Positions 58,216 to 64,000 of a DNA stretch of 64,000 nt are shown one piece after another. Position 1 is the stretch's first letter, and each line of letters opens with the position of its first letter. The notes beneath the pieces were generated by a model that was not told the origin of the DNA, made no database searches, and was given only the letters and a program-made list of their open reading frames with translations. The DNA comes from Membranipora membranacea (lineage: Eukaryota > Bryozoa > Gymnolaemata > Cheilostomatida > Membraniporidae): assembly GCA_914767715.1 (NCBI GenBank), contig OU612067.1, forward strand, positions 24,590,162-24,654,161, written 5' to 3'. The translations under genes were made by a program, and so were the position numbers.

Positions 58216-58892
58216 AGAAGATTCATGGATGTATGGATAAACACAACTTGATGTGACATAGTTAATTATAGAAAGCGATCCGCAATGACTTGTCTCTTGT
58301 TAAAGAATTGCATTGCATTGCTGATGTTAGCTGAATATCTCTGATGTTGGGCCCATCTAATTAAACCGCGATGTATCTGGAGTGGCGATAACTGGTGAAG
58401 CATACCTGCATCAGATTTTTTCTCATCTTGCCAAAGGTACTGCTAAAGGCAAATGTTTTAAGTCAGAGTTATTCCCCTTGACAGAAAAGTAGATAACTCG
58501 ATTACCTTCCTTAAATCGATTTTTTACTTCACGTATGTCGACACGCTGCAAGATCAGTGCTTTTTATCAGCATAGAAAACACATATCATAGAACAATCCA
58601 CTAAATGAGGGAATCACCAGTTGGGCAGTTCATTGATTTTCGTATCATTGGCAATTTGAGGACGGTTTGGAATTGAGATTTTTATTTACATCTACAATAT
58701 ACTAATCACCTCATTAAGCATTGATCATCTCCAAGAGTGCAAACTTATCTTAGCTAGCTAGTTTAAGAACTGGCAGTCAGCTGCCTTTTTTGCACACACC
58801 TTATGCAGTAAACGCATTTTCCTCTGCTGCTTCAATATCCATAGAAATCAGACAATATTCTTACAAGGGTGTATCTTTAGTATTATGGTTGC
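58216..58892. other. gene-free stretch after the copy 5 breakpoint
   Basis: The sequence that replaced the rest of the copy 5 caspase exon. I recognise nothing coding; it runs to the start of the second long type A flank. Confidence 0.45.
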
Positions 58893-60746
58893 TTGTACAT
58901 ACACTCAGGGGGGTTTACTCTCTATGCATGAACAAAGTGAAATTTTTGGGCATGATCACATTATCAGTGGATCATTAGAGATAGGCGTCCCTTCCCACAA
59001 TGCATCAAACTTCGCTGTCGCTGTTGCTAGTGTCCATATCCACAAATTTCAGACTAAGTCAGATATACATCGACCAAAGCTCTGAAGGTCAGAATACCAA
59101 CCTCCTAGATATTACAAGCGTCGCTCTCAATTGTTCTCATCTTTAAATCAAGGTTGAGTATCTAATATCATTATCTGTGTGGAATGGATACCAAGGAGAT
59201 ATTGACGCACTGCTCCAAAACAAGACGAGCAAACTTGTTGCACCAGAATTTTGACTGAATTCAACACTTAATCAGTTAGCGTACTAAGGTCATCGAACTG
59301 CTCATAGTCATTTAAAGTAAATATTCCACTATCAAACATCAGCGGAGAAACTGATGTGTTTAATGATGTGTCAAGATTGATTTTCTCTACTGCGGAACAA
59401 GTCTAATACCTCAACCACAGATTGGGCTGCGTTTCAGATAAACTAATCAATCAGATCTGAGCATAATATTACTATCATAACGTGGCTTTATATATTGCTA
59501 CTTCCATGTAAGATGCAGTAAGGGGAAATTCTTGATTTCACAATGAGTCATGATTGAAAGGATGCTACATTTTTGCATCACAATTTAACATAAACATCTG
59601 GATTCACTGTATCAACACTCCTTACTGCGGTTAGAATACATCACAAGGTTAGTCAAGTGTAACAGTTTCATTTGCATGAGTGATAAGTAGAAACACTGTC
59701 AGTAGTAGCTTCACAGTAACTGATCACAGCAGTCTTCTCACAAAGGTACTTTCTCACAGTAGTAGAGGTTCCTAGTTTATTAGAAAATTCACTTTTTTTT
59801 TGTGCACTGAAGATTGTCTGTATGAGGCTCAACTGAAATGCTGTGTTAAAAAGTTGATATAGCGATTGGGGTCTCTCAATCGAATGGAATTCCCTCTTCC
59901 TTTACAATATTGAGCAAAGGCAGATATTTAGTGGGCATCGGTTTAATTTGAAATATCTAGCCCTGTAATTGAATTACCCTTGGAATCACACTTATGTCAC
60001 GAGATCTGAGTGAATATGTGAATTCAACAAGAACAAGACAATTACGATGGCTAGAAACCTCTCTATTATCGTCAAAATGACCTGGCTACCCTGTGTGCTG
60101 TCAATCTGGCATTGTTTTCAGCTAAAAGTTTGTTTGATTCCAATGTCCCTCATATTTGGTGCTAATAAATTATTGAGCGATAGCAAGTTTTCAATAATGC
60201 ACAGTTTGAGAATTGCTAGGAATTTAACAACGTGTCACGAATTGATAAACTTCTTTACATAGCATCTAAGGTTAGATTAAACTGTCCAATTACAAGTGGA
60301 GAAATAACCTTTATGAATAGAGTATGTTTGAAAACAAAACTGATATCAGTTCATTTGTTTTCTAAGCCAGCACATGAGCTGCCCTATAAAACTCATAGAC
60401 TCCTTGATTACCACTGAAATAATTTGCAGACGTCTCAGTATTGTAAGTATTGACATCATACAATAATGAAGATCTTACATAAAACCCTGGAATAATCATT
60501 TGAGAGAATAACTAACAATCCAGTCCCAAGCTCTACTGTGAAATTCAGACTCTTGGATTTGCACTAAATAATATCAGGATAGAAGACAGCATTAATTTCA
60601 CTGATTACTACATTAAAATAAGGGGCTGCATCAGGATAATCGCTGTGCGTGATCAATAGTCAGGATATGTAATGCGAGGTACTATCAAATTTACAAGATA
60701 CCCTGCATAATGAGAATAAAATGTATAATATATACTATTTTGACAG
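58893..60746 (+). repeat. type A 5' flank of ankyrin-caspase copy 6
   Basis: Near-identical to 7120-8990, with a 6-nt G run at 58908-58913 where copy 1 has 15. It ends in TATACTATTTTGACAG, the acceptor 20 bases before the copy 6 ATG. With 61-64 kb it forms a segmental duplication of the copy 1 locus. Confidence 0.8.
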
Positions 60747-60766
60747 GATTAACTGCTGTCATAACC

Positions 60767-63163
60767 ATGTCTTCAGAGTCAGCAAAGCAGCGTCTGGAGG
60801 ATATGATAAGGGAGTATTGTGATTTTTGGGATTATAAGAAGATACCCGCAATAGAAGAGCTCAGAGATGTGCTGTCTCAGCTGTCTAATCAGCAGAGGAT
60901 AGATTTACTACAGAAGAAGTACTCATCTTGGTACACACCAATGTACTGTGCAGCACTCAGAGGTCACACAGAGATACTGAGTACACTCCTCACATCTGTA
61001 GAGTCAGCGGATAGAATGAAGCTCCTGCTGCTGCTGCCTGCACTCCCACCTCTTATTTGTGCAGCATGGTTATACTGGACTGTCTGACAGCTGATCAGCA
61101 GCTACAGATCATGTCTGTATAGTTGTTTGGTGAGACACCTATTCAGTTGTCTGAGAGAAGGAGCTGGAGAGACATAGCAGCTCTACTGAGAGAATATCAG
61201 TACAAGGCAGAGTGTGTACAGAGAGAAGAGTACGGTGAGTAAATATGTTTCAAACCAAAGAAAGTTAAGCATGATATAAGCGCATATCCTACAATGCAAC
61301 CAACCTAGAATTCCCAGGTGGAACATTCTTAGCTGGAATATAGTATAATTGTCTTGATAGAGCGCCACATTCAATAATAGGCAAAAATCTCAGCCTTTGT
61401 AAATCATAATAACGCTAAGTTATTAAGTCTGAAATAAACTGTTTGATACCTGTTTGTTTTTAATTTGTTTAGTATTTAATGCTAAACTAAATGCATTACA
61501 CGGACAAGTGGTCCTATAATCTACTTTATGGTCACATGACATGCCGTTGGAGATTAATCTTATCCTTATATTATACAGGTGGAGTAGGGATTAAGTTTAG
61601 ATGCTATTGGTTTAGTTGCATTGTGAGGGAACTTAATTTTCTCCCTTTTGTCTTGGTTTTTTTAAAAGTCGGGGCATCTCAAATAAAAAGTAATGAAAAA
61701 CTACACCATCTACTCTGAAGACCATGCAGTACAATGGAAGCTTAACACCTTAATTTTTACAGAAGCTCTAACAGTCCATCTGAAACTGATCACCCTATCG
61801 CAAAGTTTTATGATTTTGCTAGAAATTCTAGGCTGAATTTTTTCAAAACTCTTTCTTTGGCATTTATATTCTCATAAGAGCAACAGCCCAGCTAACCATA
61901 GATATTTTCAGAATATTTGAAAAATTCTACATCCATTGTGTCTAATTATATTGCATTGCAGATAGGAACTTTCCAGTAAACTGGAATATTCAGTTTTTGA
62001 TAAAAAGGGGCACACAACTCCTTATATATAGATATGTTTTCTCTAACGGAGGGGGGAGATGATAATGTAATGCCACTGAACCACCGGAGTTAGAGCTCTT
62101 TAACTACATGCAGTACCATGAAAGCTTAACACCTTAATTTTTACAGCAGCTCTAACTGTGCTTAATTTTTTTTTATATTTATTGTTAGATGAGTTGATCA
62201 GACTTAAGTGGAATTGTATTTTACTTTTGGGTAAATAATTAGGTAACTATTAATACATACAGTGAATAGTCACCCAAGGCATGACATGGAGTTTTCTATG
62301 CTGAACTGTTGACTTTCCACTCTGATTATACTATATAAAATATCATATTATATTACAGCGACCAACAAGTCGATAGGCTTGATCCTGTACAATCCTATAT
62401 CTCGTGATGGAGCTGTTGAAGAAGCTGACAATCTACAGTCAGGATTAGAAGCTGTCGGTTGTCAGGTCCTCAGAGACAAATGGACTACCAAACCAGAGCT
62501 TAGTGCCCTTATAGATGAGGGACTACAGGATGCAGCCGGATGCTCACTGCTGATGGTGTGTATCATGTCACATGGTCGGGCAGGAAACCTGAAATGTGAG
62601 CCACACTGTGAGGGTGGGGACCGCTTCATTGTTATCAACGACATCCTCCTGAAGTTGAAAACCAAGCTTCCTAGAGATTTACCAATGGTGAGATGATTTT
62701 CATAATTGGCAAATATAAGTTAATTATTCTCTCCCTATTTTTTGTTGCATGACACACTCTTCATCTGACGTTTTGTAATCTTGATTGAGAATATTGAGAG
62801 TGAATTGGATAATGTTGATGACTTCCTTATTGTTGATAGGTAATGATGGTACAAGCCTGTCAGCAGTCCGAGGCAGTGGTAGGTAGCCACGAGGACGATA
62901 TGCCTCTAAGGTGTTCATCTGAGGAGAACAACCACATTGTACTCAACAGACCACACACCATGCTTCTCCTGCCTACAATGAGAGATGGATTTGCAAAGCG
63001 TGGTGCCTACATTGATGCAATAACACAGCAGTTAAAACAAGCAGGCCAGAAGACAGACATCTATGAGCTTCATCAGAGAGCTGTTTTCTTCATGAAAGAA
63101 AAATACGGGAATAAACAGACAGCAGAGATAAGGTCGACATTGAAGAAAAGACTCATGCTTTAA
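60767..63163 (+). pseudogene. ankyrin-caspase copy 6: broken ankyrin exon, intact caspase exons
   Basis: Exon equivalents are 60767-61234, 62359-62687 and 62840-63163. The ankyrin exon starts MSSESAKQRLEDM, then lacks about 25 net bases near 61070 (the second ankyrin repeat loses its GRTESVKV part), which shifts the frame and closes it at 61087. A further TAG lies near 61120. The donor GGTGAGT is intact. Both caspase exons are fully open and almost identical to copy 1, with SRDG, MSHG and QACQQSE (Gly/Ser position changed to Glu after QACQQS) and the LKKRLML end. Intron 1 has gained about 330 bases. A caspase-only product would need another start, since no in-frame ATG precedes the histidine motif early in exon 2. 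Confidence 0.85.
61776..62106. repeat. insertion in intron 1 of copy 6, flanked by direct repeats
   Basis: Relative to copies 1 and 2 about 330 extra bases lie here. The intron segment with CATGCAGTAC, AAGCTTAACACCTTAATTTT and CAGCTCTAAC-type motifs occurs before (about 61723-61775) and after (about 62108-62157) the insert, so about 50 bases of intron are duplicated. The insert edges show AGCTCTAAC and GTTAGAGCT in opposite orientation. No protein is encoded. Confidence 0.65.
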
Positions 63164-63295
63164 ATACAGTTCTAAGTTCTAAACATCTACCATTAGTGAC
63201 TGTAACAGCATTTAGACTCATTCTTTTTCTGCTGATGGGTAAAATCTAGAATATTATTTGGATGGGTGACAGGGTCTGAAATCTTGTAGATAAGA

Positions 63296-63330
<35 letters not shown>

Positions 63331-64000
63331 TCCCCTTGTCATCCATGGGAGAAACCTTGGTTTGCCTTTTGCTACAAAATGCTATACATAATTCAGATCT
63401 AATATTTTAAACATCGATTACAACCACATATGACTCCTCTTCTGATGGAGACAAGTCTAAATCAGTATGTGAACAATTTTCAATTATGATTCCGTGTCGA
63501 ATCAAATTATGTTATTTTATTTCTCGTGATGAAAAACTTTCTGTTCTATAGTTGACAACCAGCAATATTACCAACAGATATTGATTTCGTTCTATTTTAC
63601 CTTCAAAATAAAATATTCCCGACCGAACATATGAATGATAACTTGATAATATTTTTTATTAAAAGTTGTCGTTCTTACTGAGTAATAAACTAGCGAATAC
63701 ATTTTTATCAAACCAGAAAATCTTCAAAGTGGAAGGTGAGAATGGACTATACTTGAAATTTTGCACTCCCTCATTATCATTGAACAACAGCTTAAAACCT
63801 GAACATAGTCTTCTTTATAATATTTTTTCATCATGTAACACCTTATGCATAGTATGCATGATTGACGGAAATGTCCATCGGTTCTGGATCAGATACACAA
63901 ATCTGTGTATTCCTCTAAATTATTCACTGATTGACAATGCTGTCCAACACTTCTGTGCCTTACCTTTATCCGGAAATTAGGCGTCTGAACTCAAAAGTCT
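63164..64000. repeat. 3' flank of copy 6 (matches 11.0-11.8 kb), runs off the window
   Basis: Nearly identical to 11030-11850. It contains a (TA)n microsatellite at 63298-63328 that is much shorter in copy 1 (about 11162-11172), and an AATAAA near 63608. No gene is supported. Confidence 0.7.

Overview
The window looks like nuclear DNA of an early-branching metazoan, and a demosponge is my best guess (low confidence, from gene content and style only). The DNA is AT-rich. Genes have GT-AG introns of about 150 to 1,400 bases and all recognised genes lie on the plus strand. The gene content is animal-like: a caspase-fold protease family, a plexin-domain-containing (PLXDC/TEM7-like) membrane protein and a phytanoyl-CoA dioxygenase (PhyH) family enzyme. 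There is no operon structure, CRISPR array or bacterial signal.

The most distinctive content is a family of six related loci that fuse an ankyrin-repeat exon to a two-exon caspase-like protease. Copy 1 (9011-11029) and copy 2 (15685-17602) are intact, with matching splice phases (intron 1 phase 1, intron 2 phase 0) and predicted proteins of 372 and 377 residues. Copy 3 (19741-20466) keeps only the large-subunit exon and a scrap of the small-subunit exon. Copy 4 (49450-52265) is frameshifted and has lost the catalytic histidine. Copy 5 (56582-58215) has an ankyrin exon with a nonsense codon and a caspase exon cut off after about 15 codons. Copy 6 (60767-63163) has a broken ankyrin exon but perfect caspase exons. 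Two kinds of upstream DNA serve the family: type A before copies 1, 4 and 6, type B before copies 2 and 5.

Layout: 0-7 kb is gene-free, with a 494-bp tandem repeat interrupted by a TTAA-flanked foldback element. 7.1-20.5 kb holds caspase copies 1-3, with a LINE fragment in the upstream flank of copy 3. 21.3-21.7 kb is a hAT-type non-autonomous element with an 8-bp target duplication. 23.6-26.3 kb is a decayed multi-copy invertebrate protein of probable transposon origin. 27.0-29.4 kb holds the last five exons of a PLXDC-like gene. 31.3-35.1 kb holds seven exons of a PhyH gene. A 7.5-kb tandem duplication (33946-41531 and 41532-49032) copied the last two PhyH exons together with about 6 kb of non-coding DNA and part of a type A caspase flank. 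49.4-64 kb holds caspase copies 4-6 and their duplicated flanks.

The caspase-like proteins retain the His/Cys dyad in copies 1 and 2, but the active-site pentapeptide is QACQQ rather than QAC-R-G, and the segment that normally carries the Ser-Trp-Arg substrate-pocket motif is shortened. The caspase exons of copies 1, 2 and 6 are almost identical while their ankyrin exons differ much more. That pattern would fit a conserved protease attached to a diversifying recognition module. Coding calls rest on reading frames, splice-phase consistency and family motifs recognised by eye; no alignment or database search was run.
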